The position numbers were made by a program, and so were the translations under genes. Shown piece after piece: positions 8,838 through 20,680 of a stretch of 64,000 bases of DNA. Origin of the DNA: Octadecabacter antarcticus 307 (GTDB lineage: Bacteria > Pseudomonadota > Alphaproteobacteria > Rhodobacterales > Rhodobacteraceae); the NCBI RefSeq assembly GCF_000155675.2, contig NC_020911.1, positions 920,501 through 984,500 of the forward strand, in the 5' to 3' direction. Position 1 is the stretch's first letter. Each line of letters opens with the position of its first letter. Under the pieces are notes generated by a model, which saw only the letters and a program-made list of their open reading frames with translations, ran no database searches and was not told where the DNA came from.

Positions 8838-9872
8838 GTGACCAAGAAATCCATCGAAGAAGCGCAAACAGACGCCGCCGCACGGCGCGCCAAGGGCGAA
8901 TTCGTGCGCGGTGTCAGCAGTTTTAGGTCCGTCTTGGGCGAAGATCCTGATTTTCCGACTGAGCCTAATCGCTACCACTTGTTCGTTGCGCTTAACTGCC
9001 CATGGTGCCACCGTGTGACCTTGGCGCGCAATGTACTTGGCCTGCAAGATAGCATCACCATGGATGTCGCTTTCCCCAGTCGCACGGGCCAAGATGACCC
9101 TATCGCGCCGAACCGTTGGGAATTCAATCCAACCCGTATCGCATCTCTGACGGGCGCGATCCTACCCGAATGCACCACAGAGACGGCGACAGGTCAGAAC
9201 GTTCGACTGGCCAGACAAATCTACGAACAAGAGGGGTCTGACGAAGCGTCAGTGCCGATCCTTTATGATAAGAAGACCAAGCGGATCGTGACCAACGAAA
9301 GCGCCGACATCATTCGGATGCTGAACACGCAGGCAGGTGCTCTTGGCAGTACCATCGCCGCCGACAACAGGCTGGATTTGTACCCGTTGGGTGATGAACA
9401 TGCCCGATTGCGCCACGATATCGATATGTTGAACGAGCAGATTTACGTGAACATCAACAACGGCGCTTATAAAGCCGGGTTTTCGTCTGATCAGGCGATT
9501 TACGCGACTGCGTTTACAGCTTATTTCGATACGCTCGCCACGCTGGAAACGCGGCTCTCTGCCGATGACCGCCCGTTCCTCACAGGCGATCGCTTTACTG
9601 AGGCCGACCTGCGCCTTTTCCCGACGCTCTATCGGCATGACCCAGTTTATTATGTGCGGATGAAGCTGAACGGCGCCAGAATTCTGGACTACCCAAAACT
9701 CTGGCGTTGGCTTTGTCGGGTATATGCATTGCCGGGTGTGGCCGAGAGCAACTCGCTGGTTCACTGTCGGCAGGGGTATTTTGGCAGGTCTTGGAACAAT
9801 GTTGTGCCTTTAGGCCCCCTCCGTCCAATGCCCTATCCAGACGCTTATTTGGATCCTGGCCTCGCATTCTAG
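8838..9872 (+). CDS. Glutathione S-transferase, glutathionyl-hydroquinone reductase type
   Basis: Cytoplasmic protein of 344 residues. The N-terminal thioredoxin-like domain carries ALNCPWCHRV, with C54 as the expected nucleophile. The CPWC motif plus the length above 300 residues marks the Xi-class GSTs (YqjG/PcpF/ECM4), which reduce glutathionyl-hydroquinones using glutathione. The cis-proline and ESADIIR region (glutathione binding) is near 155, and an all-helical C-terminal domain follows with FTEADLRLFPTLYRHDPVYY. The start is a GTG with AGGGG about eight bases upstream. It follows a dead hemerythrin gene. The physiological substrate is not known here. Confidence 0.9.
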   Translation: MTKKSIEEAQTDAAARRAKGEFVRGVSSFRSVLGEDPDFPTEPNRYHLFVALNCPWCHRVTLARNVLGLQDSITMDVAFPSRTGQDDPIAPNRWEFNPTRIASLTGAILPECTTETATGQNVRLARQIYEQEGSDEASVPILYDKKTKRIVTNESADIIRMLNTQAGALGSTIAADNRLDLYPLGDEHARLRHDIDMLNEQIYVNINNGAYKAGFSSDQAIYATAFTAYFDTLATLETRLSADDRPFLTGDRFTEADLRLFPTLYRHDPVYYVRMKLNGARILDYPKLWRWLCRVYALPGVAESNSLVHCRQGYFGRSWNNVVPLGPLRPMPYPDAYLDPGLAF

Positions 9873-10020
9873 GATAGTCGCATAACTGCAATGCGGACAT
9901 TGGTTGCGTTGTAAAAAACCGACATGATGAGCCGAGGGCGGACCTTGCAAGTGAACCAGCGAACGTTAGCTTAAGCCGAACTTCCGGTTTTATGCACAGC
10001 AGCCGATGTCCAGTTCACTA

Positions 10021-10076
10021 TGGGTAGTGGTCTCAACTGATCCACGTGGAGTGGAAGTTGAGACGAAACGACCCAC
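10021..10076. repeat. Nested inverted repeat downstream of the B12 operon
   Basis: GTCTCAACT at 10030-10038 is repeated in reverse at 10056-10064, enclosing the 10-bp palindrome TCCACGTGGA; TGGGT and ACCCA flank the whole. It lies a few bases past the btuC stop on the minus strand, so it may act as a transcript end, although no T run follows on that strand. Confidence 0.5.
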
Positions 10077-10081
10077 GATCT

Positions 10082-11137
10082 TCAAGTTATCCGTTTTCGC
10101 AGCAACCACACAAAGAACACCCCGCCAATCAAGCCTGTCACAATTCCGATGGGCATGTCGTCTGGTGCCATGATGGTCCGTGCGATGATATCCGCCCAAA
10201 CGAGGAATACGGCCCCGCACAAAGCAGAAAACGGCAGGAGGCGACGATAGTCGCCACCAACCAAAAGGCGCACGATGTGAGGGATCATCAGGCCAACAAA
10301 CCCGATTATCCCTGAAAATGCGACCATCACACCTGTGATAAGGGCACCGATGACAAAGACCGTCAGCCTGAAACGGGCGACGGGAATGCCCAGCGTGGTT
10401 GCTGTTTCATCCCCGACCGTCATGGCGTTCAGGGTTCCGGATTTCAGCCACAAGTATGTAGCGCAGCCCAATAGAACCACTGCCGGGTAGATAAGTTGAT
10501 TCCATTGCGCCAATCCAAGACCACCCAGCATCCAAAACACGACGGTGTGCGTTGCCCGTGGGTCGCCTAAAAAGATCAGTACATTCGCGGCGGACATAAC
10601 GATGAAAGAAACGGCAACACCTGCCAGCACCAACCTGTCCGCACTGGTGGCGGATGCAAATTGCGACACTGCCAGCACGAGAAGTGTGGCACCGAGTGAT
10701 CCCAGGAATGCCATTAGTGGCACCGTCAAAAGACCGATGAACAGCCCCGTGTGCAACAACGCCAGAATGGCGCCGAAAGCCCCGCCCGCAGAGATGCCGA
10801 GCAAGTGCGGATCGGCCAGAGGATTTCGTGTCACGGCCTGAAGGCTGGCCCCCACCATCGCCAATCCCGCCCCGACAAAGCAAGCGAGGATGGCGCGTGG
10901 AAAGCGGATGTCCCAGACGATGGCCTCACGCCCTTTGGACCAGTCGGCTGTGAAGGTGTCTGGGACAATCTTGTTGATCAGAATGCCCCAGACAGTTTCC
11001 AATGGCACCGCAACGGCCCCGACGCTCACTGCGATCGACAGTGAACCCAAAAGGGTCGCGACGCCAATGATCCCAACACCCCATAGGTTTGCAGGTTTTC
11101 TGGCGTGCGTTGCTGCCGAATGCTGTGTTATCGTCAT
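10082..11137 (-). CDS. btuC: Vitamin B12 ABC transporter permease, FecCD family
   Basis: Inner-membrane permease of 351 residues, FecCD family, with about ten hydrophobic segments. Family blocks are readable: FPRAILACFVGAGLAMVGAS, TRNPLADPHLLGISAGGAFG, GIIGFVGLMIPHIVRLLVG near the C-terminus (ATPase coupling region) and a basic C-terminal tail. FecCD permeases serve siderophores, heme or cobalamin. The cobalamin assignment is inferred from the riboswitch at the head of the operon. It is last in the operon, six bases after the binding-protein gene. The N-terminal tail of about 20 residues before the first membrane segment is slightly long. Confidence 0.85.
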   Translation of the reverse strand: MTITQHSAATHARKPANLWGVGIIGVATLLGSLSIAVSVGAVAVPLETVWGILINKIVPDTFTADWSKGREAIVWDIRFPRAILACFVGAGLAMVGASLQAVTRNPLADPHLLGISAGGAFGAILALLHTGLFIGLLTVPLMAFLGSLGATLLVLAVSQFASATSADRLVLAGVAVSFIVMSAANVLIFLGDPRATHTVVFWMLGGLGLAQWNQLIYPAVVLLGCATYLWLKSGTLNAMTVGDETATTLGIPVARFRLTVFVIGALITGVMVAFSGIIGFVGLMIPHIVRLLVGGDYRRLLPFSALCGAVFLVWADIIARTIMAPDDMPIGIVTGLIGGVFFVWLLRKRIT

Positions 11138-11143
11138 GCTAAA

Positions 11144-12091
11144 TTACTCGCCTCGAAATGCGGCGGCGAGGGTTTTAACCGCCTCAATGTTGCGTGGACC
11201 GGGCGTTGCTTCGACGTATTCAAGCACCACGAAACGATCATTACGTACCGCGTCGATGTCCGCGAACGCGGGATTGTTCATCATGAACGCGCGCTTTTGG
11301 TCGGCCGTGACCTCTCCGTAGTTTACGATCATGATCACTTCGGGGTTGCGTTCAACCACGGCCTCCCAGCCCACCGTTGCCCAGCTTTTCTCAAAGTCGT
11401 TCATGATGTTGGTGCCACCTGCCGCCTCGATCAATGCGTTGGGCATGGCGTAGCGACCGGCGGTGAATGGCACGTCTTCGCCACTGTCATAGACGAACAC
11501 ACGCGGGGCAGTTTCCAATGCGGGCTGGGCTGCAAGAAACGCGGTAAGGTCTGCTTGATAGTTTGCGATCAGACCTTCTGCACGGTCCGACACATCAAAT
11601 ATCGCACCAAGGTTGCGCAGGTCATTATACATATCGTCCATCGACGCTGGGCTTTTTTCACCGACATGAATACAGCTTTCGGTTAATTCGTAGACTTGAA
11701 TACCAAAGGGTTCCAGCGTGTCTGGTGTCACTTCGCCACCAACTGTCATGCCGTAGTTCCAGCCTGCAAAAAAGAAATCAGCATCCGCGCCGATCAGCAC
11801 TTCTTTTGACGGGTATTTGGCCGACAGTTCGGGCAGTTCTTCGACGCCCGCTCTCATCTCTTCATCCAGTGTTTTCCAACCCGAGATGCCTGTGTAGCCG
11901 ACCATGCGATCCGCAAGGCCAAGCACCAGCATCATTTCGGTCAGGTTCACATCGTTGGAAATCGCGGCCTGTGGTGGGGCGTCAAATGCAACTGTTCGGT
12001 TACAGCTTTGCACTGTGGTTTGTGCCATTGCTTGGAACGGGGCCGTGCCTGCCAATGAAATGGCAGCCAGTGTGGTAAGTGTAAGCTTCAT
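11144..12091 (-). CDS. btuF: Vitamin B12 ABC transporter substrate-binding protein
   Basis: Periplasmic binding protein of the helical-backbone (FecB/BtuF) class, 315 residues. A signal peptide of about 22 residues ends near FQAMAQ. Next come AISNDVNLTEMMLVLGLADR and VGYTGISGW, typical of the first lobe. The second lobe has VFVYDSGEDVPFTAGRYAMP and YGEVTADQKRAFMMNNPAF. It would bring cobalamin or a corrinoid to the permease encoded downstream. The ligand is inferred only from the riboswitch; family resemblance alone would also allow an iron chelate. Confidence 0.83.
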   Translation of the reverse strand: MKLTLTTLAAISLAGTAPFQAMAQTTVQSCNRTVAFDAPPQAAISNDVNLTEMMLVLGLADRMVGYTGISGWKTLDEEMRAGVEELPELSAKYPSKEVLIGADADFFFAGWNYGMTVGGEVTPDTLEPFGIQVYELTESCIHVGEKSPASMDDMYNDLRNLGAIFDVSDRAEGLIANYQADLTAFLAAQPALETAPRVFVYDSGEDVPFTAGRYAMPNALIEAAGGTNIMNDFEKSWATVGWEAVVERNPEVIMIVNYGEVTADQKRAFMMNNPAFADIDAVRNDRFVVLEYVEATPGPRNIEAVKTLAAAFRGE

Positions 12092-12105
12092 GAACGTTGT
12101 CCTTT

Positions 12106-12888
12106 TTAATTGGGAAGGGTGAAGGAAAAATGGGATGCCCCATTGGAAGCAAGATGTTCGCGTCGTGCATCGACGCGAAACGTGTCAGACACGAGGGTGT
12201 CGGTTAGAAGGGATTGCGGCGGGCCGAAGCCCTGCGGCTGCCCGTTTTTCAGGATCAGTACGTCGTCACACACGCCTGACGCCATGTTGAGATCATGCAG
12301 TGACACAACAATCGTTAGGCCGAGGCTTTGGATCAGCGAGACCACCTCAAGTTGGTGACGCACATCGAGGTGATTTGTCGGTTCATCAAGGATCAGGACC
12401 TGCGGGTCTTGTGCCAAGGCGCGGGCGACCATGACACGCTGTCTTTCGCCGCCCGATAAGGTGCCAAAGTCACGGTCCGCCAACGAGCGCAGGCTCAGGG
12501 TCGTCAAAACGCGGTCCACGACCTGTTCGTCGCCCGCGCCCGATGTGGCAAAGCCTGACCGATGTGGCGTTCTGCCTAAGCGGACGATTTCCCGAACCGT
12601 CAAGCCAAACGCTGATGCTTGTTCTTGCAAGACTGCTGCTATCCGTCTTGCTGCGTTCCGGGCGGGCATCGACCAGATATCTTGCCCACCGACGCGCACG
12701 TATCCTGTTTTGGGTTGCTGAAACCGATAAAGAAGGCGCAGCAAAGTGGATTTGCCCGCACCATTTGGACCAACGACACCTAAAACCCGCCCCGCAGCGA
12801 CACGGAAGGTCGTGGGATGCAGCACAGGTTGGGCCGATTTGGTTGGCGCCCAGCTTACGTTGTACACCTCAAGATCAGCCGCCCTCAT
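12106..12888 (-). CDS. btuD: Vitamin B12 ABC transporter ATP-binding protein
   Basis: Cytoplasmic ATPase of the FecE/BtuD class, about 260 residues. Walker A is GPNGAGKS, the Q-loop is VLQEQ, the signature is LSGGERQR, Walker B is VLILDEPTNHLD, and the switch histidine is in SLHDLNMA. The frame is open to 12990, but the ATG at 12888 was chosen because it overlaps the stop of the upstream DUF1636 gene (ATGA) and leaves the normal distance to Walker A. It forms an importer with the next two genes. A short 14-base gap precedes the binding-protein gene. Confidence 0.88.
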   Translation of the reverse strand: MRAADLEVYNVSWAPTKSAQPVLHPTTFRVAAGRVLGVVGPNGAGKSTLLRLLYRFQQPKTGYVRVGGQDIWSMPARNAARRIAAVLQEQASAFGLTVREIVRLGRTPHRSGFATSGAGDEQVVDRVLTTLSLRSLADRDFGTLSGGERQRVMVARALAQDPQVLILDEPTNHLDVRHQLEVVSLIQSLGLTIVVSLHDLNMASGVCDDVLILKNGQPQGFGPPQSLLTDTLVSDTFRVDARREHLASNGASHFSFTLPN

Positions 12889-13292
12889 GATGCGCGCACG
12901 GCGCTGGCCTGCGTTGCGATCATTGCGGCTGGCACCCGCGCCAGCGTGGATTTGCGCAATTTTCCGGGACGATCCACGGACGAACACCAACCGTCATCCA
13001 GATTGTTGTACTGGCGCGCAAACGTCACCAGATCGTCGATGTCTTCGGCGGGATCAATATCACCGAACAGATAGGTCGCCTTTCGACTGCCATGATATGC
13101 GACCGTGCATGGCCGGTCACATCCCGCCATGCAGGCCACGCCTGATACTTCGGAATCGGCTGGGATTGCGTCTCCGGCAGCCGTGATGGCCACACGCAGT
13201 TTCTCGATCAGCTCAAAACCTGGCCGACACTCCGTGCCTTTATGCTTGCACGACGTGCAAACTGTAATCTTGTGGGTGTGGTGCGTGTTCAT
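12885..13292 (-). CDS. DUF1636 family cysteine-rich metal-binding protein
   Basis: First gene after the cobalamin riboswitch, 135 residues from the ATG at 13292 (alternative upstream start at 13337). It has cysteine clusters VCTSCKHKGTEC near the N-terminus and VACMAGCDRPC in the middle, a thioredoxin-like ferredoxin pattern that suggests an Fe-S cluster or metal site. DUF1636 genes are often found with cobalt or B12 genes, which fits this position. The exact role is unknown. Its stop overlaps the btuD start, so the two are probably translationally coupled. Confidence 0.78.
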   Translation of the reverse strand: MNTHHTHKITVCTSCKHKGTECRPGFELIEKLRVAITAAGDAIPADSEVSGVACMAGCDRPCTVAYHGSRKATYLFGDIDPAEDIDDLVTFARQYNNLDDGWCSSVDRPGKLRKSTLARVPAAMIATQASAVRAS

Positions 13293-13428
13293 ATCGCCCT
13301 CCGCGAACGCGCGGGGCACAGGGCAGACATGTCTCAAAGCACGGGAATTTCCGTGTCGCCATCATGTTCTCCTAACCAGACACCCCGTCTGGGTTGAATT
13401 GCAGGCACGACCCCCGAAGGCGTCGCGA

Positions 13429-13620
13429 TGATGGCAGGTCTCCTGACTTGCGGATCAGCGCTTCCCCGAACCTTCCCAAGCCCGACAGGCTCAGTGGTGT
13501 TCATCGGGGTCACTCACCGCTCACAGTTGCGGGGGCAGTTACGGATTCGGCGCGTATTCGCTCCTCCTCACCGTATTCCCTTTTCATTCCAGACGCATAC
13601 TCAGCGGCTCGAAACCATCT
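13429..13620 (-). promoter_or_regulatory. Cobalamin (adenosylcobalamin) riboswitch
   Basis: On the minus strand the conserved riboswitch blocks occur in order: GGGAA and GGTG, GAATCCG, CCCCCGCAACTGTGA, then GATGAACACCACTG (B12 box region), GGGAAGG, and finally AGTCAGGAGACCTGCC. The closing helix can form between bases near 13614-13619 and 13429-13436. It lies about 140 bases before the DUF1636 start and should repress the B12 uptake operon when cobalamin is plentiful. Confidence 0.95.
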
Positions 13621-13896
13621 AAAATATTATTGGAAGATTTGTGTCTGTCCGTCAAGCAGGCCAGAGTGTTTTATATCCGACTAAATGCGTCAGGACTGCA
13701 GACCCAGCTTTTGGGGCCAACTGAACAACTCGCCATTTCTTGGACAAGATTTGTGGAAATCAAGCTATTCGTTGCACCTGCTGGTCCGTTGTCCGCCAAG
13801 GCCAACTGCGGGCGCCTGTGATTTTAGAACTCGATCCACTTTCTAACGCCAGCCTTCGCTCCGGATACAGTCCTCTAAGCATGCAGATAAACGCGT
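13621..13896. other. Intergenic sequence upstream of the B12 riboswitch
   Basis: No gene is supported. This stretch must hold the promoter of the riboswitch operon on the minus strand. It may also contain eroded IS3 sequence, since OrfB would have started here, but no OrfB motif could be read. Confidence 0.4.
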
Positions 13897-14091
13897 TCAT
13901 ATTTCCGGGTTCGCCAGAGCGGTCCGATCACTGCCAGACGTGCCTTTAAGCAAAGCCCGTTTCCATTGACGGATCATCGTTGGATGGTCCCCAAAACGAC
14001 TGGCCAGACTACTAACGGTCTCATCGCTGTTCAGCGCTTCTAACGCCATCTTGTCTTAGAATTCTGGTTGGTGTTGCCTTCGTTTAGGCAT
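13897..14091 (-). mobile_element. IS3-family OrfA remnant
   Basis: A 65-codon minus-strand reading begins at ATG 14091 with MPKRRQHQPEF, meets a TAA at the twelfth codon, and continues DKMALEALNSDETVSSLASR then FGDHPTMIRQWKRALLKG. This is the helix-turn-helix of IS3-family OrfA proteins, with the usual lysine codon turned to stop. No OrfB or terminal repeats were found nearby. It lies about 280 bases upstream of the riboswitch. Confidence 0.8.
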
Positions 14092-14106
14092 CGCGACCGA
14101 AAAATG

Positions 14107-14122
14107 CAGGCCCGCGGGCCTG
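14107..14122. repeat. 16-bp perfect palindrome
   Basis: CAGGCCCGCGGGCCTG, 16 bases upstream of the OrfA remnant start on its coding strand. It may be part of the former IS end or a hairpin of that element. Confidence 0.5.
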
Positions 14123-14315
14123 TTGGAGTGGAGCAACTCACGAGTTTCAAATATTTTGTCTATGGGAACGGCTAGCAAAGGCTCTGAAAACAACGATCAG
14201 AATACCCGTTTTGGGCGATAACGTGCTGAAGCTGAGTTCGCTAATTTTGCATTCCGCCCCTCAGTAGGCTATGGTCTGCGTTCAGCAAAAATTCAAAGCA
14301 TAAATGGAGCACCTA

Positions 14316-14708
14316 GTGTCGACGACAAGCCATGAGCAAAACGATTATTTCAACGAAGCCAACGCGACGTTTGGCGACCGACTCGCGGCTGCGCGTCAGG
14401 CGAAAGGTCTGGACGTGGACGGGCTATCCGAGAAACTTGGCGTTGATGTGCGCACGATCAAAGTCTGGGAAAGAGACGCGGACATGCCGCATGCGAACCG
14501 TATCCAGATGCTGGCGGGCTTACTGAACGTGTCGATGGTCTGGCTGGTCAGCGGCGAAAGCAACGGTTCAAGCGAGGTCGCGGACACATTTGAGCGTCCT
14601 GTCGGCGTGAATGACGCGCTGGGCGAGATTACACAACTGAAGGCGACCTTGTCAGCGGCGGTCGAAAAACTCGACAAACTGCAAGAGCGGTTGCAGGACA
14701 TCCCGTAA
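14316..14708 (+). CDS. XRE-family helix-turn-helix regulator
   Basis: Small DNA-binding protein of 130 residues. The Cro/CI-type helix-turn-helix occupies about residues 18-72 (FGDRLAAARQAKGLDVDGLS, then LGVDVRTIKVWERDADMPHA, then a hydrophobic fifth helix). A C-terminal helix from about 100, ALGEITQLKATLSAAVEKLD, has heptad character and may give a dimer. A GTG at 14316 with GGAG six bases upstream was chosen; an ATG at 14304 is in frame but lacks a ribosome site. The gene stands alone and its target is unknown. Confidence 0.82.
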   Translation: MSTTSHEQNDYFNEANATFGDRLAAARQAKGLDVDGLSEKLGVDVRTIKVWERDADMPHANRIQMLAGLLNVSMVWLVSGESNGSSEVADTFERPVGVNDALGEITQLKATLSAAVEKLDKLQERLQDIP

Positions 14709-14793
14709 TTTACAGGCCACACTTTATGGGAGACGTGTGCTGAGGTTCGTTCGATGACCGCATAGCGTCGCAAGAACAACCGGATGGGTCTGT

Positions 14794-15015
14794 TCAGCGC
14801 CGTGTACGTGCCCGGCTTGCTGCCGCTGTCATCGGCACGTCAGGGGTCATGGCCTCGTTCTCAAGTCGGGCATTGCGAAGACGCGCCGTCTTGATTTCGC
14901 GCTGTTCAATATCCCCATCTTTGATTTCCCGCGCGATGCGCGCGGTCTTGTCCAGCATTGTTTCCTTTGCGGGGTCGGCGGCAGTGTATATGGTCGTCTT
15001 GTCCAATTTGGCCAT
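14794..15015 (-). CDS. Small highly charged protein of unknown function
   Basis: 73 residues, starting MAKLDKTTIYTAADPAKETM and rich in K, R, D and E, with a basic RTRR end. No signal peptide or membrane segment. AAGGAAATATAACG upstream gives a fair ribosome site. Predicted mostly helical. Similar short proteins occur in related bacteria in my recollection, but no function is known. It faces away from the XRE gene, with convergent ends. Confidence 0.6.
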   Translation of the reverse strand: MAKLDKTTIYTAADPAKETMLDKTARIAREIKDGDIEQREIKTARLRNARLENEAMTPDVPMTAAASRARTRR

Positions 15016-15562
15016 CGTTATATTTCCTTATTTAGATAGGTGTTTGGGCTGTATTTCAGACAATCAGGCTTTGGTCGGTTGGTCTGGCCCAGCGCCCAAT
15101 TTCAGCGCCTGGGTCGAACGTTCAAAGCCGAAGCGTTTTTAAGTGGAATTTTTTTTACAGTGCCATTGGCCATCGTGATGCCCCCTAGATTAGTGTCCAT
15201 CATCAAGGCGTGATGGTTCATCCCAGTTTCGTAAAAAGATCAACTGAGGCCAATAGGAAACAGAAGGTCGTAGGTAGCCTTTCCATCTTTAGCTGACCCC
15301 GTATCGACACCAATTCAAGGGCTAACACCGAAAAGTAGGGAATTAAGCGCTTTTGGCCGCCATCAACCCGATGTTGACATTCGCCACCACGCTTGATGAA
15401 ATTGCAACGCGCAGGGCACGATGGATAATGCCACTGGTCGCAACGTTTAAGTCCAGATTGCACCATTCCTTACGATTGAATCTTGCGGAATATGAAGATT
15501 TGTCTTGCGCGTCGCCGCTGTCGCGCCGATGTAGTTGAGATATTCATTGAAAGGCCCGAGCC
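15016..15562. other. 547-base stretch without a supported gene
   Basis: No ORF with a recognisable product or ribosome site was found. A minus-strand reading of about 45 codons ending near 15345 has protein-like composition but no start and no recognisable family. The stretch should contain the promoter of the small charged protein (minus) and that of the aldehyde dehydrogenase (plus). Confidence 0.5.
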
Positions 15563-17002
15563 ATGGAAAACGCACGCAACTTCTACATTGACGGAAAATG
15601 GGTCGCCCCCACAGACGGGCGCGACTTTGATGTCATTGATCCATCAACCGAAGAAGCCACAGTCGTCATCTCGCTTGGTGGGCAGGCTGATACGGACGCT
15701 GCCGTTGCTGCAGCATCGGCGGCTTTTCCGACGTGGCGCCTGTCATCCAAGGCGGAACGCGTTGACCTGATGGAAAGCATCCTTGCGGTCTACCTGCGCC
15801 GTTCTGATGAAATGGGCGAGGCGATCAGCCGCGAAATGGGCGCGCCGATTGAAATGTCTAAGGTGCAGCAGTCCGGTACCGGGTCGTTCCACCTTAAGGC
15901 GTTCATCCGGTCGCTAAAGGACTTTGAATTTGAAGGTTCATTGCGTGCCGGCGAAGACGACACACGCATCATTCACGAACCAATCGGTGTTTGTGCGCTG
16001 ATCACACCGTGGAACTGGCCGATGAACCAGATCGCGCTCAAGGTTATTCCAGCGCTTGCGACGGGTTGCACGATGATCCTGAAGCCGTCCGAACAGTCGC
16101 CGCTGTCCGCTATTCTATTTACTGAAATCATGCACGAAGCAGGCGTTCCGGCGGGTGTTTACAACATGCTGAATGGCGATGGTCCGGGTGTCGGAAGCCA
16201 GCTGTCGGCCCACAAAGATGTCGACATGGTCAGCTTCACGGGGTCGACCCGTGCGGGGCGTGCAATCACGATTGCAGCGGCTGAAACAATCAAGCGCGTC
16301 AGTCTAGAATTAGGCGGCAAAGGCGCGAATATCGTGTTCGCTGACGCCGACCCTAAGGCTGTCGCGCAGGGCATCACGCGGTGTTTCAATAACACTGGCC
16401 AGTCGTGCAATGCGCCGACGCGGATGCTGGTTGAACGGTCGCGCTACGACGAAGCCGTGGGGCAGGCAGTTGCTGCTGCGAACGCCATTTCCGTCAATGC
16501 TGCGTCCGAGAGCGGGCGGCACATCGGGCCGCTGGTGTCGCAAATGCAGTTCGATAAGGTGCAAGATTTGATCCAGAAAGGCATCGACGAAGGTGCCAAG
16601 CTGGTCGCAGGCGGCGTGGGCCGTCCTGAGGGGTTGAACCGTGGTTTCTTTGTCAAACCAACGGTCTTTGCCGATTGCAACAACGACATGAACATCATGC
16701 GCGAAGAAGTCTTTGGGCCGGTTTTGTCGATGATGGCGTTCGACACAGAAGAAGATGCCATCGTGATCGCCAATGACACCGATTATGGCCTGACGAATTA
16801 CATCCAGACAAGTGATCCCGAAAAGGCGCGCCGCGTCGCCCGTGCGGTTCGTTCTGGTATGGTCGACATCAACGGCAAAGGTCGCGGTGCGGGTTCGCCG
16901 TTTGGCGGCATGAAGCAGTCGGGCAACGGGCGCGAAGGTGGTAAATGGGGCTTGGATGAATTTCTTGAGGTTCGCGCCATTGGCGGTTGGCCTGTAGAGT
17001 AA
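15563..17002 (+). CDS. NAD(P)-dependent aldehyde dehydrogenase
   Basis: Cytoplasmic enzyme of 479 residues that oxidises an aldehyde to the acid. The family landmarks are present: ITPWNWPMNQ near 150, KPSEQSPL for cofactor binding, FTGSTRAGRAI, general base E249 in LELGGKGAN, nucleophile C282 in GQSCNAPTRM, EEVFGPVLSMMAF, and GAGSPFGGMKQSGNGREGG near the C-terminus. The usual glycine before the cysteine context is kept. Monocistronic, ended by a strong terminator. Substrate cannot be assigned; broad-specificity members of this group are common. Confidence 0.94.
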   Translation: MENARNFYIDGKWVAPTDGRDFDVIDPSTEEATVVISLGGQADTDAAVAAASAAFPTWRLSSKAERVDLMESILAVYLRRSDEMGEAISREMGAPIEMSKVQQSGTGSFHLKAFIRSLKDFEFEGSLRAGEDDTRIIHEPIGVCALITPWNWPMNQIALKVIPALATGCTMILKPSEQSPLSAILFTEIMHEAGVPAGVYNMLNGDGPGVGSQLSAHKDVDMVSFTGSTRAGRAITIAAAETIKRVSLELGGKGANIVFADADPKAVAQGITRCFNNTGQSCNAPTRMLVERSRYDEAVGQAVAAANAISVNAASESGRHIGPLVSQMQFDKVQDLIQKGIDEGAKLVAGGVGRPEGLNRGFFVKPTVFADCNNDMNIMREEVFGPVLSMMAFDTEEDAIVIANDTDYGLTNYIQTSDPEKARRVARAVRSGMVDINGKGRGAGSPFGGMKQSGNGREGGKWGLDEFLEVRAIGGWPVE

Positions 17003-17030
17003 CGATGTCACCAATGGAGTGATATCAGCT

Positions 17031-17064
17031 AATCCGGCCCCCCCGCGTGGAGGTCGGATTTTTT
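17031..17064 (+). terminator. Rho-independent terminator after aldehyde dehydrogenase
   Basis: Stem AATCCGGCC/GGTCGGATT (one G-U pair) closed by a C- and G-rich loop and followed by six Ts. It lies 28 bases past the stop. Confidence 0.85.
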
Positions 17065-17076
17065 ATGTCTGGTCGT

Positions 17077-20676
<3,600 letters not shown>

Positions 20677-20680
<4 letters not shown>

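Noticed and set aside
15218..15466. 82-codon minus-strand open frame as a gene
   Set aside because: No ribosome site, no family resemblance and an unlikely composition; left as intergenic.
15353..15538. 61-codon plus-strand open frame as a gene
   Set aside because: No ribosome site and no resemblance to known proteins.
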